Source: Palsa-459 sp035510855
Lineage (GTDB): Bacteria > Actinomycetota > Acidimicrobiia > Acidimicrobiales > RAAP-2
Reading direction: 5' to 3'
NCBI GenBank assembly: GCA_035510855.1
Contig: DATKGG010000009.1
Coordinates: 1-35,331, forward strand
Length of the DNA: 35,331 nucleotides
Shown here: in pieces, positions 18,171-26,974 of the stretch
Layout: each line of letters opens with the position of its first letter
Position numbering within the stretch: position 1 is the stretch's first letter
Notes under the pieces: model-generated
Database searches by the model: none
Told to the model about the DNA's origin: nothing
Seen by the model: the letters and a program-made list of their open reading frames with translations, nothing else
Made by a program: the position numbers and the translations under genes

Positions 18171-19403
18171 ATGGATCTCACGTACCCGCCTGAAGCACAG
18201 CAGTTCCGGACGGAAATCCGTGTGTGGCTCGAGGAGAACCTCCCAGAAGGCTGGTTCGACGACGGCTTCTCGATGAGCAGCGAGGAGCGCTCCACGTTCA
18301 ACAAGGAGTGGACCGAGAAGCTCTACCAAGGCGGCTGGATCTGCGCGAGCTGGCCCGTCGAGTACGGCGGCAAGGGCCTGTCGATCCTTCAGTCGGTCGT
18401 GCTCAACGAGGAGTTCGCCCGTGCCGGCGCGCCACTGCGGGCCGACTTCTTCGGCGACACGCTCGTCGGCCCCACGATCCTGCAGTGGGGCACCGAGGAG
18501 CAGAAGCAGCACTTCCTGCCCGGCATCATGCGCGGCGAGATCACCTGGTGCCAGGGGTTCAGCGAGCCGAACTCCGGCAGCGACCTGGCCTCGCTGCAGA
18601 CCAAGGCGGTGCTCGACGGCGACGAGTGGGTCATCAACGGCCAGAAGGTCTGGACGACCCAGGCCCAGTTCGCCGACTACATCTTCCTCCTCGCTCGCAC
18701 CGACTCTGACGCCCCGCAGCACGCGGGCATCTCGTACCTGCTCGTGCCCATGCATCAGGCCGGCGTCGAGGCGCGCCCTATCACCCAGGTGGACGGCTCC
18801 GCGGAGTTCAACGAGGTGTTCTTCACCGACGTGCGCTGCCCTAGGGACAACGTCGTCGGCGGCGTGAACAACGGCTGGAAGGTCGCGATGACGACGCTCG
18901 GCTTCGAGCGGGGCAGCTCGGCGACGACCGGCTACCGCCGCTTCCAAAAGGAGTGGGACTTCATCGCCGGCGAGACCCACACGACGGGCAAGGACAAGGA
19001 CCCGCTCGTGCGCGACCGCCTGGTGCGGTCGTGGTCCGACATCAAGATCATGCAGATCAACGGCTACCGGACGTTGACCGACGCGCTCAACGGCACCCAC
19101 GCCGCCGCGCTGCTCGGCGCCTGCAACAAGATGTTCTGGTCCGAGTCGCACCAAAGGACGATGGAGCTGGGCCTGGACGTCGTGGGCATGCGCGCCCAGA
19201 TCCTCGAGGGAAGTGGCAGCGCCGAGGGGCTCCTGCCTGGACACCGTCGCGGGCGCGACGACTACCCCGTGAGCGACCTCCAGGCGGGCTTCTTCTTCAG
19301 CCGCTCCGAGACGATCTGGGGCGGGACTGCCGAGATCCAGCGCAACATCATCGGCGAGCGGGCCCTCGGGCTGCCGAAGGAGCCGAAGGTTCAGCGGGCC
19401 TAG
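18171..19403 (+). CDS. Acyl-CoA dehydrogenase (FadE-like)
   Basis: 410 residues, FAD flavoenzyme oxidising an acyl-CoA to the enoyl-CoA. The N-terminal helical domain (LTYPPEAQQFRTEIRVWLEEN, with WPVEYGGKGLSILQSVVLNEEF), the FAD/substrate strand QGFSEPNSGSDLASLQTKA and GQKVWTTQAQFADYIFLLART, and the C-terminal ETIWGGTAEIQRNIIGERALGLP are all standard. The 'TIWGG(T/S)(A/S)EIQRNII' ending is common in actinobacterial long-chain and sterol-side-chain FadE proteins; the substrate here is not fixed. A cytoplasmic enzyme. The TACGCT -10 lies six bases before the ATG. It is convergent with the MFS gene, whose stop is 19 bases away. The P450 and CoA ligase elsewhere in the window would suit the same kind of lipid degradation. 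Confidence 0.93.
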   Translation: MDLTYPPEAQQFRTEIRVWLEENLPEGWFDDGFSMSSEERSTFNKEWTEKLYQGGWICASWPVEYGGKGLSILQSVVLNEEFARAGAPLRADFFGDTLVGPTILQWGTEEQKQHFLPGIMRGEITWCQGFSEPNSGSDLASLQTKAVLDGDEWVINGQKVWTTQAQFADYIFLLARTDSDAPQHAGISYLLVPMHQAGVEARPITQVDGSAEFNEVFFTDVRCPRDNVVGGVNNGWKVAMTTLGFERGSSATTGYRRFQKEWDFIAGETHTTGKDKDPLVRDRLVRSWSDIKIMQINGYRTLTDALNGTHAAALLGACNKMFWSESHQRTMELGLDVVGMRAQILEGSGSAEGLLPGHRRGRDDYPVSDLQAGFFFSRSETIWGGTAEIQRNIIGERALGLPKEPKVQRA

Positions 19404-19422
19404 TCGTGCCCTGGGCGATGGC

Positions 19423-20673
19423 TTAGGCGGGACTCGCCGAGGTCGCGCCGAGGGAGGTCGCGACCCTCGCTCGACTCGCGCCCAGCAAGAGCGCGCTCGC
19501 ACCGACCGTCGCCAGCGCGCCCACCGCGATCGCGATCCGCGCGTTCGACGCCGCGGCCACGGACGAGACAACGAGGGCGCCGATTGGGGTCGTGCCGAGG
19601 AAGCCCATCGCGTAGAGCGACATGACCCGCCCGCGCATGCGCTCGTCGCTGTGCAGCTGCAGCGTGGCGTTGGCGGTGGACACGAACGCCAGCGACGCCG
19701 CGCCCATCGGCACGATCGCGATGCACGCGAGCCAGATCGACGGTGCCGCCGCCACGATGCCCATCAGCACGCCGAACGCCGCGGCCAAGAGGCCGAGCAG
19801 CTTGCGTGTCGGCCGTGAGCGGTGCGCGACGTAGAGGCCCCCGAGGAGCCCGCCGAGCCCCATCGAGCACGTGATGAGCACGTAGTCGACCGACGAGCCG
19901 TGCAGCACACGGTTCACGAGCAGCGGCAGCGTCACGGTGAAGTTGAACGCGAAGAGCCCGACGATGGTGACCGATGTGAGGACCTCTCGGATCTCGCGAT
20001 TGGCGAATGCGTAGCGGAGCCCCTCGCGGACCTGGCCGCGGTTCCGGGGCACCGTCCGGATCCTCGTGATCTCCTCGGACCGCATCATCGCGAGTGCCAC
20101 GAGGAGCGCGATGTAGGAGGCGGCGTTCACGTAGAAGCACGTCGCGATCCCGACGATGAGCAGCGCCCCGCCGATCGCAGGACCCACGACGCGGCCCAGG
20201 TTGACGAGCGCGCTGTTGAGCGAGACGGCGTTGGGCAATAGGTCCTTGCCGACCATCTCTTGGACGAACGACTGCCGGGCGGGGTTGTCGAACAGGTTGA
20301 CGACCCCGAGGAGCGCGGCGAGCGTCCAGATCGCCGGGAGCGAGACGTGGTGGGTCGAGACGAGGATCCCGAGCGAGAGCGCGAGGATCGCCGCGGCGGA
20401 CTGGGTGAAGTAAAGGACGAAGCGCTTGTCCGAGCGGTCGACGATGGCGCCGCCGAAGGGGCCGAGCAGGAGCATCGGCACGAACGGCAGTGCGATCGTG
20501 ATCCCGAGATCTGTGGCGCTCGCATGGAGCGTCCAGACGACGAGGAACCCCTGGGCGAAGGACTGCATCCAGGTGCCCGAGATCGAGATCAGCTGCCCAA
20601 TGAAGAACAGCTGGAAGTTCCGCACGCGCAGCGACAAGAACGTCCGCCCAGAGATCCGTCGGACGAACCTCAC
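19423..20673 (-). CDS. MFS transporter (EntS-like, MFS_3 type)
   Basis: 416 residues with about 12 membrane helices. It starts LRVRNFQLFFIGQLISISGTWMQSFAQGFLV, the signature start of the MFS_3 group that includes enterobactin exporter EntS and many drug-efflux proteins. Mid-protein motifs include LFDNPARQSFVQEMVGKDLLPNAVSLNSALVNLGRVVGPAIGG, also characteristic. The GTG start overlaps the MarR stop (GTGA), so the two are co-transcribed and probably the pump is under MarR control. A typical efflux role with substrate unknown. The C-terminal Ala/Thr-rich tail carries no motif. Confidence 0.9.
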   Translation of the reverse strand: MRFVRRISGRTFLSLRVRNFQLFFIGQLISISGTWMQSFAQGFLVVWTLHASATDLGITIALPFVPMLLLGPFGGAIVDRSDKRFVLYFTQSAAAILALSLGILVSTHHVSLPAIWTLAALLGVVNLFDNPARQSFVQEMVGKDLLPNAVSLNSALVNLGRVVGPAIGGALLIVGIATCFYVNAASYIALLVALAMMRSEEITRIRTVPRNRGQVREGLRYAFANREIREVLTSVTIVGLFAFNFTVTLPLLVNRVLHGSSVDYVLITCSMGLGGLLGGLYVAHRSRPTRKLLGLLAAAFGVLMGIVAAAPSIWLACIAIVPMGAASLAFVSTANATLQLHSDERMRGRVMSLYAMGFLGTTPIGALVVSSVAAASNARIAIAVGALATVGASALLLGASRARVATSLGATSASPA

Positions 20674-21110
20674 TGCTCCTCCGCGAGGCGCTCGAGGATG
20701 TCGAGCGCCGCAGCCACGGCCACGCGTTCGTCCTCAGAGAGCGCGGCGAGGCGCTGCTCGAGGAAGGCGGTCTTGCGACTCCTGATCGTCGTGAGCTCTC
20801 GTCGCCCTGCGGCGGTCAGCGACACGCGAGAGCTCCTGCGATCTGTCTCGTCGACTCGGCGCTCAACGAGGCCATCGGACTCAAGCGCGTCGACGATGCG
20901 GGTCATCGAGGGCGGTCGGATCTGCTCGGCGGCAGCCAGCGTGTTGAGGGCCGGGGAGCCGAGGCGGTCGATCATCGAGAGCGCCGAGGCCTGTGCCGGG
21001 GAGATCCCCCCGAGCGCGTTCGAGCGCAGACGCCGATTGAGCCTCGTGACGGCTACCCGGAGCCGCGGGGCAAGGCTCGCGACCGAGGTGGTTGCGTCTG
21101 CGACCGTCAT
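20670..21110 (-). CDS. MarR-family transcriptional regulator
   Basis: 146 residues forming the MarR winged helix: GGISPAQASALSMIDRLGSPALNTLAAAEQIRPPSMTRIVDALESDGLVERR, followed by the wing DETDRRSSRVSLTAAGRRELT. Probably a dimeric repressor that is released by a ligand. It is encoded ahead of and overlapping the MFS gene, and a perfect 19-bp inverted repeat lies over its own -10, so autoregulation of the efflux operon is likely. The ATG at 21110 has TATACT eight bases upstream (21124-21119). Confidence 0.93.
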   Translation of the reverse strand: MTVADATTSVASLAPRLRVAVTRLNRRLRSNALGGISPAQASALSMIDRLGSPALNTLAAAEQIRPPSMTRIVDALESDGLVERRVDETDRRSSRVSLTAAGRRELTTIRSRKTAFLEQRLAALSEDERVAVAAALDILERLAEEQ

Positions 21111-21113
21111 CGT

Positions 21114-21132
21114 TACTTAGTATAACTAAGTA
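21114..21132. promoter_or_regulatory. MarR operator overlapping the marR-MFS -10
   Basis: TACTTAGT-ATA-ACTAAGTA is a perfect inverted repeat (8-base arms, 3-base centre). It contains the - strand -10 TATACT (21124-21119), eight bases before the regulator ATG. The placement is that of a repressor site blocking RNA polymerase. It is notably AT-rich in a GC-rich context. Confidence 0.75.
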
Positions 21133-21172
21133 GATGTCCGGTCGTGCGGGCCGGCTTGCGAATCGGGTCAGC

Positions 21173-21514
21173 TCATCGCTTCGGGACGTACGCCCCGCGT
21201 CCGAGCAGCGCTGCTTCGATCGGGTCCGCTGACTCGTCCACTCCCCCGTGCACCTCGGTCACCCAGGCGAGGCGTGAGCTGAGGATCCTCGCGACCCCGC
21301 CCTCGAGCGTCGACGAGCTGATCGCACAGGACGTGCACGACCCCTGGAGCTGCACCTCGACGACGCCGGTCTCGACGTCCGCGCTCAAGAGCAGGAGATC
21401 CCCACCGTCCTGCTGGACCGACGGTCGCATGAGCTCGATCAGCTCTCGCAAGGCGGCGAGCCGCTCGGCGCGCTCTTCGTCGGTGATCGTCGCGTCAGAG
21501 GTCGGCTCGTGCAC
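21173..21514 (-). CDS. NifU C-terminal-domain (Nfu-like) Fe-S scaffold protein
   Basis: 113 residues with the Nfu domain: MRPSVQQDGGDLLLLSADVETGVVEVQLQGSCTSC, where CTSC is the CxxC cluster ligand, then SSSTLEGGVARIL. Nfu proteins hold and transfer [4Fe-4S] clusters to apo-proteins. There is a tail of about 30 residues after the domain. The GTG at 21514 has CAGACT six bases upstream, near to the leaderless -10 consensus; a GTG at 21520 is an alternative. The gene is divergent from the P450, a haem enzyme that would depend on redox partners; the link is only positional. Confidence 0.88.
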   Translation of the reverse strand: MHEPTSDATITDEERAERLAALRELIELMRPSVQQDGGDLLLLSADVETGVVEVQLQGSCTSCAISSSTLEGGVARILSSRLAWVTEVHGGVDESADPIEAALLGRGAYVPKR

Positions 21515-21648
21515 CCACACAGTCTGCCGCGGGCCCGAGCGACCCGTGCAGGCACGATTCCGCAGCTCGCCGACGCCGGTGCTCCGGCGCTCGAGTCGCG
21601 CAGGGCGCCCTCTGGGGATGCCCGCCGGGGGCTACCGGAGCACCTCGC

Positions 21649-21654
21649 TACTCT
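21649..21654 (+). promoter_or_regulatory. Leaderless-type -10 element of the P450
   Basis: TACTCT ends six bases before the GTG at 21661, which supports that start. Confidence 0.5.
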
Positions 21655-21660
21655 TGCGCG

Positions 21661-22938
21661 GTGCTTCCGACGTCTGCGCTCACCCTCGACCAGATCGACC
21701 TCACCTCCCTGGAATTCTGGGACCTGCCGTGGGACGCGCGAGAAGGTGCCTTCGAGCTGCTCCGCAACGAGCGGCCGATGCCGCACTTCGAGGATCCGGT
21801 CATCGAGGACTTCCCCTTCGAGCTGCCGAAGGGCTCGGGGTACTACGCCCTCACGCGGCACCGCGACGTCACGACCGCGAGTCGGCATCCGGAGACCTTC
21901 ATCTCCGGGAAAGGGGCGGTCTCGCTGATCGACCTGCCCGCCGAGATGGTTGAGTACTTCTCGGGGATGATCTCGACGGACAATCCACGCCACACGCGGC
22001 TTCGCCGGATCGTGTCCAACGCGTTCAACCCTCGACGCGTCCAGGCGATCGAGGACTCCATCGACAGGGTCGCGCGCGAGGTCGTCGATCAGGTCGCGAG
22101 CGACGGCGGCTGTGACTTCGCGACCGACGTCGCCGCCCCGTTCCCGCTGCGGATCATCTGCGAGATGATGGGCCTGCCGCGTGCCGACGAGGACGCCGTG
22201 CTGCGATGCTCGAACACGATCCTGTCCGCGGGCGACCCCGAGTACGTGGGCGGCGACGCGAACCCCGTCATCGCGATCATGGAGGCGGGCGCCACGCTCA
22301 CCTCCATGATGGAAGAGCTCGGCGCCTACCGGATCGAGCACCCCGTGGACGACATCACGTCGGCGCTGGTCAACTCAGAGATCGAAGGCGACGCCCTCAC
22401 GCACCAAGAGCTCGCGAGCTTCTTCATCCTGTTGGTGACCGCGGGCAACGAGACCACCCGGACCGCGATCGCCCACGCGATGTGGGCGTTCTCCCAGTTC
22501 CCGGACCAAAAGGCCATCTGGCAGGCCGACTTCGAGAGTCGGGCCACGACCGCGGTCGACGAGATCGTCCGGTGGGCGTCGCCGGTGATCTGGATGCGGC
22601 GCACGGTGAGCGAGCCAACGACGCTCTCCGGTACCGAGCTGCAGGCGGGCGACCGCGTGCTGCTCTTCTACAACTCAGCTAACCGCGACAGCGAGGTCTT
22701 CGACGACCCCTATCGGTTCGACGTCACCCGGGACCCGAACCCACACCTCGGCTTCGGCGCCGCAGGTCCGCACTTCTGTCTCGGTGCGCACCTCGCGCGC
22801 CGAGAGATCAAGGTCATCCATCGCGAGCTGTTCCGGCGACTGCCGGACCTCGCGGCCACGTCCGAACCGGTCCGGCTTCGCTCGAACTTCGTCAACGGCA
22901 TCAAGCACCTCCCTTGCGCGTTCACGCCCGCGAGTTGA
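21661..22938 (+). CDS. Cytochrome P450, CYP125-like
   Basis: 425 residues. The I-helix oxygen-activating stretch is AGNETT (261-266), the K-helix ExxR is EIVR (301-304), and the haem loop is FGAAGPHFCLGAHLA with axial Cys373. The stretch IRMISTDNPRHTRLRRIVSNAF-like (here ISTDNPRHTRLRR) precedes them. The sequence closely resembles mycobacterial CYP125/CYP124-type enzymes, including the 'LRS.(F/W).NGIKH' ending, which hydroxylate terminal carbons of sterol or branched-lipid side chains. No fused redox domain, so it needs ferredoxin partners. The exact substrate is inference from the family. The predicted leaderless start is at the GTG 21661. Confidence 0.93.
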   Translation: MLPTSALTLDQIDLTSLEFWDLPWDAREGAFELLRNERPMPHFEDPVIEDFPFELPKGSGYYALTRHRDVTTASRHPETFISGKGAVSLIDLPAEMVEYFSGMISTDNPRHTRLRRIVSNAFNPRRVQAIEDSIDRVAREVVDQVASDGGCDFATDVAAPFPLRIICEMMGLPRADEDAVLRCSNTILSAGDPEYVGGDANPVIAIMEAGATLTSMMEELGAYRIEHPVDDITSALVNSEIEGDALTHQELASFFILLVTAGNETTRTAIAHAMWAFSQFPDQKAIWQADFESRATTAVDEIVRWASPVIWMRRTVSEPTTLSGTELQAGDRVLLFYNSANRDSEVFDDPYRFDVTRDPNPHLGFGAAGPHFCLGAHLARREIKVIHRELFRRLPDLAATSEPVRLRSNFVNGIKHLPCAFTPAS

Positions 22939-23116
22939 GGGCACGATGCGACGCCACTGCGACCGAGCCACCGTCGCCCTCGTGGTCCGCGGCCCGCACG
23001 TGGATGCTGCCGTCCGAAGCTGACCCGATGTCGAGGCACGCGGCGGCCCCAGCTGTCAGCGTGGCGGCATCCTCGAGCTGGCGGCACGGCCATCGCCTGT
23101 TCGTGACGGCACGCTG
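22939..23116. other. 178-base gap, no supported gene
   Basis: Between the P450 and the YfhO-type gene. Short frames run through it on both strands, but none has a start with a ribosome site or a recognisable fold. No leaderless-type -10 was found before the ATG at 23117. Confidence 0.4.
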
Positions 23117-25627
23117 ATGCCCAGGCGCTACGCACGATGGAAGGAGACGCTCGGCTGCTCGGTCGCCGGACTGTGGCCGATCGCGGTCACGCTCGGCGTG
23201 CTCGGCAACCCCTCGCGCTACAACCCCTTCGCGCTGTACTCGGGCTTCGGGGCGATCCCCAGCCACTCGGTCTCCGCGCTGCCCACCACCGACCCGAACG
23301 TGTACAGGACCGCGTACACGTTCGGCACGCGCGCAGCCTCACAGCTGGCACACGGCCACCTGCCGTGGTGGAACCCCTTCGAGGGCCTCGGCGCCCCCAT
23401 GATCGGCGAGCTGCAGTCCGGAGGCCTCTTCCCGCTCACGCTGCTCTACCTCCTCCACGATGGGTCGCTGATCTTCCACCTCTCGCTCGAGGCACTCGCG
23501 GGGGTCGCCACGTACTGGCTGCTTCGGGAGTTCCGGTGCAACCCGCTCGTCGCGGCGATCGGCGGCATGCTCTTCGCCACCAACGGGACCTATGCGTGGC
23601 TCGCGAACGCCGCGATCAACCCGCTGTGCTTTCTGCCCGTCATGCTCCTCGGACTCGAGCGCGCGCGCCGCGCCGCCGCGGAGGGCCGCGGAGGCGGGTG
23701 GCGATGGCTGGCGGTCGGCACCGCATTCGCGCTCCTCTCCGGCTTCATCGAGACCGCTTCGATCGGGCTCATCTTCGTCGTCGTCATCGCGGTGCAGCGG
23801 GGCTTCGCCCTCGATCGCGCCAAGGTCCTGCACTACGTCCGCAAGGCAGCCGCGGGGATCGCGGCGGGGATCGCGATCGCGGCGCCGCTCCTCGTGGCGT
23901 TCAGCGACTACCTGCGCTACGGCTACGTCGCCGAGCACGCGGGCAACGCCGCCGCCGAGAAGCTGAGCGGCGCGTACGCGGCGATGTCGGTCTCGCCCTA
24001 CCTGTTCGGCAGGGTGCTCCAGAGCAAGTTCCCCGCCACCCTCAGCCTCTGGGGAGCCGTCGGCGGCTACGCGGGCTTCGCCCTCATGGCGCTCGCCGTC
24101 GCCTCGTTGTTCGGGAAGCGCGATCGAGGACTGCGCATCGTCATCGCGGCGTGGGTCGGCTTCAGCCTGGCGGACTCCGTGGGGGTGCCGATCATCCACC
24201 CGGCGGTGGCGTCGCTGCCCTTCATCACCCACATCGTGCTGTACCGGTACCTGCCGGCGACCTGGGAGCTCGGGCTCGTCATCCTCGCGGCCTTCGCGAT
24301 CAGGGACCTCGCGACCAGCACCAGGGCCGAGTCGGTCAAGGCGATCGCCACTGGCCTCCTCGTCACGACCGGGGTGTTGCTCATGGGGATGTCCGCCGGC
24401 TCGGGCGCGGTCGCGGCGTCGAAGGCGCTCACCCCCACCTCGTTCCACCTCTCCGAGCTCATCGTGGTCGTCGTCATCGCGGGGCTGCTGCTCGCGTCGC
24501 TTGCGCCATCGAAGCTCCGAGGCGCGATCGCGGGTGCTGTCGTCGTCGCAGAGGCCGCGGTGCTCTTCGCGATCCCCCTCGCGTCGTGGCCGGGCGACAT
24601 CCACGTCGACACGCGCGCGCAGGCCTTCCTCGCGGCCAACGTGGGTAGTTCGCGGATCTTCGGATTCGGCGTTCCCTCGGCCAACTATGGGTCACAGGTG
24701 GGCATCGGCCAGCTCGACGACGTCGACCTGCCGGTCCCGAAGTCCTTCGAGTCCATCGCCCTCGAACTCGACCCCTACGAGAACCCGACCTCGTTCACCG
24801 GGCTGCACCCGTCGATCCCCGGCGCACCCAGCTCGGCGGACCTCCTCTTCCAAAAGCTCCCCCTGTACGAGCAGCTCGGCGTGGGCTTCATCGTTGCGCC
24901 CGCGCGGATCCAGCTGTTCCGCGGGCATCGCGGCGCGAAGCTCGTGTACGACGACGGCTTCATCGAGGTCTGGCGACTCGACGAGTCCCATCCGATCGTC
25001 TCTGCATCCGGCTGCTCGGTCGAACAGATGACCCAGGACTCCTACGTGACGACGTGCCCGCACCAATCCCTGCTGATGCGCACCGAGGTGTATTTCCCCG
25101 GCTGGAGCGCGACGGTCAACGGCGCACCCGTCATGGTCGAGGACCGGACGCTGATGCAGGCGATCCTCATCCCGAAGGGCCGCTCGACCGTCGAGTTCAC
25201 GTTCCTGCCGCCGGGGATTCCCGCCGCAGGCATGGCTGCCCTCATCGCGGTGCTCTCGCTGCTCGTGCCCTGGGAGCTGCTCGCCGTCCGACTCCGTCGA
25301 CGTCGCGAGGCGGCGGCCCGGCTCGCCGGTCTCGAGGCGATCGCAACCCAGCTCTCGATCGCGGTAGGACGCGACGCCGACGACGTCGAGCGTCCCCCTG
25401 ACCCGTCAACTGGCGTGATCGCCGTGCAGGTCAGCGACGACGAGGACGAGGAATTGGCGACGTCAGCGGTCCCCGTGCTGACGGCCGAGTCGCCGGTGGC
25501 CACCGAGACCGGCGAGGCACCCACCTCGGCGGTCTCGGTGATCGAGCTCGCGACCCCGTCGAAGCCGGACCCGCCGACCATCGCGGTGCCCCGTAGCCCA
25601 TCGGGGACGGACACCGAGACCGAGTAG
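23117..25627 (+). CDS. Large YfhO-type integral membrane protein
   Basis: 836 residues. About 12 hydrophobic segments fill the first ~480 residues, with the conserved-looking lumenal/extracellular stretch DPNVYRTAYTFGTRAASQLAHGHLPWWNPFEGLGAPMIGELQSGGLFPLTLL near the N-terminus. The later part is a soluble domain with VYFPGWSATVNGAPVMVEDRTLMQAILIPKG and a final hydrophobic helix, then an acidic, Thr/Ser-rich tail of about 80 residues (DDEDEEL) that looks disordered. 'HLPWWNP...G.P....QS..F.PL' and 'FPGW.A.VNG' are typical of YfhO-family proteins, which act in wall glycan or lipid-linked glycan glycosylation in Bacillus; the role here is inferred. The start has no clear -10 or ribosome site. 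Confidence 0.75.
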   Translation: MPRRYARWKETLGCSVAGLWPIAVTLGVLGNPSRYNPFALYSGFGAIPSHSVSALPTTDPNVYRTAYTFGTRAASQLAHGHLPWWNPFEGLGAPMIGELQSGGLFPLTLLYLLHDGSLIFHLSLEALAGVATYWLLREFRCNPLVAAIGGMLFATNGTYAWLANAAINPLCFLPVMLLGLERARRAAAEGRGGGWRWLAVGTAFALLSGFIETASIGLIFVVVIAVQRGFALDRAKVLHYVRKAAAGIAAGIAIAAPLLVAFSDYLRYGYVAEHAGNAAAEKLSGAYAAMSVSPYLFGRVLQSKFPATLSLWGAVGGYAGFALMALAVASLFGKRDRGLRIVIAAWVGFSLADSVGVPIIHPAVASLPFITHIVLYRYLPATWELGLVILAAFAIRDLATSTRAESVKAIATGLLVTTGVLLMGMSAGSGAVAASKALTPTSFHLSELIVVVVIAGLLLASLAPSKLRGAIAGAVVVAEAAVLFAIPLASWPGDIHVDTRAQAFLAANVGSSRIFGFGVPSANYGSQVGIGQLDDVDLPVPKSFESIALELDPYENPTSFTGLHPSIPGAPSSADLLFQKLPLYEQLGVGFIVAPARIQLFRGHRGAKLVYDDGFIEVWRLDESHPIVSASGCSVEQMTQDSYVTTCPHQSLLMRTEVYFPGWSATVNGAPVMVEDRTLMQAILIPKGRSTVEFTFLPPGIPAAGMAALIAVLSLLVPWELLAVRLRRRREAAARLAGLEAIATQLSIAVGRDADDVERPPDPSTGVIAVQVSDDEDEELATSAVPVLTAESPVATETGEAPTSAVSVIELATPSKPDPPTIAVPRSPSGTDTETE

Positions 25628-25667
25628 TCCGTCAGGTCGCACGCGGACCAGTCGCGTCGGCACGTCG

Positions 25668-26141
25668 TCAGGTCCCGTCGTCGGCATCGAGGTACCGCTT
25701 GAAGCCGACGTGCGACGCGACGAAGCCGTTCGCCACGTAGAAGCGGTGCGCGTCGGCGCGCTCGACGTGGCTCGTGAGCTGTACCCGGTAGCACCCGCGA
25801 GCCGACGCCCACGCGGCGGCCGCCTCCACCAGCCGCGACCCGACGCCCTCGCCGCGACGGTCCGCGGCCACGTGGACGCTCTCGATCTCGGTCACGCGGC
25901 CGCCCTGGTGCTGGAGGTGCGCGAGGTCGAGCAGCTGGCACACCCCGACGACGCCCGCGCCACCGTCAGCCACGAGGACCTCGCCGCCCTGCTCGCGGAT
26001 CCGCACGATCGCCGCGGCGTAGCGCTCGGGCGACGCGGGGTCCTCAGCGTCGGGGTCCCGCGAGCCCCCTACGAGCAGCGTCGCGATCGCCGACGCGTCA
26101 GCCTCGATGGCCGGACGCACCTCGACCTGTGCGGCCATCAT
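25668..26141 (-). CDS. GNAT-family N-acetyltransferase
   Basis: 157 residues. The N-terminal VRPAIEADASAIATLLVG strand-helix and the central VTEIESVHVAADRRGEGVGSRLVEAAAAWASARGC, containing the acetyl-CoA pyrophosphate loop (RRGEGVG), then the C-terminal RADAHRFYVANGFVA are normal GNAT features. The acceptor amine is unknown. It follows the RDD gene by 43 bases on the same strand, and a second ATG lies one codon downstream of the one used here. The stop is 40 bases from the convergent YfhO-type gene stop. Confidence 0.88.
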   Translation of the reverse strand: MMAAQVEVRPAIEADASAIATLLVGGSRDPDAEDPASPERYAAAIVRIREQGGEVLVADGGAGVVGVCQLLDLAHLQHQGGRVTEIESVHVAADRRGEGVGSRLVEAAAAWASARGCYRVQLTSHVERADAHRFYVANGFVASHVGFKRYLDADDGT

Positions 26142-26184
26142 CGGTCCGCGCCGCCGCCCCTGGCGGGGCGTGCCCGGGCGCCGG

Positions 26185-26880
26185 CTACTTGGTCGTGACG
26201 ACGACGGAGTGCGCCGCCTTGTCGTGCCACGCCTGGCGGCGCGGGTCCCACAGCGGCGACAGATAGTCGATGACGAGCGGGATGAAGCACAAGATGTCGA
26301 GCCCGAGGATCACGAGCCAGCGCAGCGCGGCGCGCCCGTATCCGAGGGGGGCTCGCCCACTCTCGTCGCGCGTCGCGATGCCCATCACCATCTTGCCGAC
26401 GGTCTGTCCCTTCTCGCCACCGTTGAAGTACACGTAGTACCCGAACCACGCGACCGCGAAGATCAGGTACGCGAGGACGAGCACCGCGGCGGTCGTCGAG
26501 GTGTACGTGGCGCCATATTGGTTGACCGACGTCGTCCTTCCGATTGCCCCGAGGATGAAGTAGACGATGATCCACGGGATGCCGATGACGAATCCGTCGA
26601 TGATGACCGCGACCGCGCGCTGCCACCACTCTGCGAGCGCCACGCCGGTCGCGGGGTCCACGAACTTGGCCGCCCCGTAGGACCCGGGGGGCGGCGGGGG
26701 CATCTGGTACTGCCCCGGTGGGTTCGAGAACTGTCCCGGCGGCCCACCGACTTGCCCGGACGGCGGAGGCGGCGGCGGCGTGCCGGCGGCGGCGGCCGGC
26801 GCAGCGGCGGCCGGACTCCCGCACGAGCCGCAGAAGGTGTCGGACTCGGCGACCTCAGCTCCGCACTGCGCACACTTCAT
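26185..26880 (-). CDS. Zinc-ribbon plus RDD-domain membrane protein
   Basis: 231 residues. An N-terminal zinc ribbon (MKCAQCGAEVAESDTFCGSCG, two CxxC pairs), then a Pro/Gly/Gln-rich linker (about residues 30-70), then an RDD domain with three hydrophobic helices, AEWWQRAVAVIIDGFVIGIPWIIVYFI, AVLVLAYLIFAVAWFGYYVYF and ALRWLVILGLDILCFIPLVIDYLSPLWD. The 'R..D..' start of the first helix and 'GQTVGKMVMGI' are the family's conserved points. RDD proteins have poorly known roles, sometimes in transport. -10-like TAGCCT (26913-26908), SD-like GGGGGG before the ATG. Upstream of the GNAT. Confidence 0.88.
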   Translation of the reverse strand: MKCAQCGAEVAESDTFCGSCGSPAAAAPAAAAGTPPPPPPSGQVGGPPGQFSNPPGQYQMPPPPPGSYGAAKFVDPATGVALAEWWQRAVAVIIDGFVIGIPWIIVYFILGAIGRTTSVNQYGATYTSTTAAVLVLAYLIFAVAWFGYYVYFNGGEKGQTVGKMVMGIATRDESGRAPLGYGRAALRWLVILGLDILCFIPLVIDYLSPLWDPRRQAWHDKAAHSVVVTTK

Positions 26881-26974
26881 ATTCGCCCCCCAGGTCGATT
26901 CGCCGTCAGGCTACGTCACCCAACCGGGCCAGCACGGGACCAGCGCAGTGCGTCCGGCGAGCGATCCGCGACCG

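Noticed and set aside
22914..23266. Short frames on both strands in the P450-YfhO gap
   Set aside because: No start with a ribosome site or -10, and no recognised fold; overlapping frames contradict each other.
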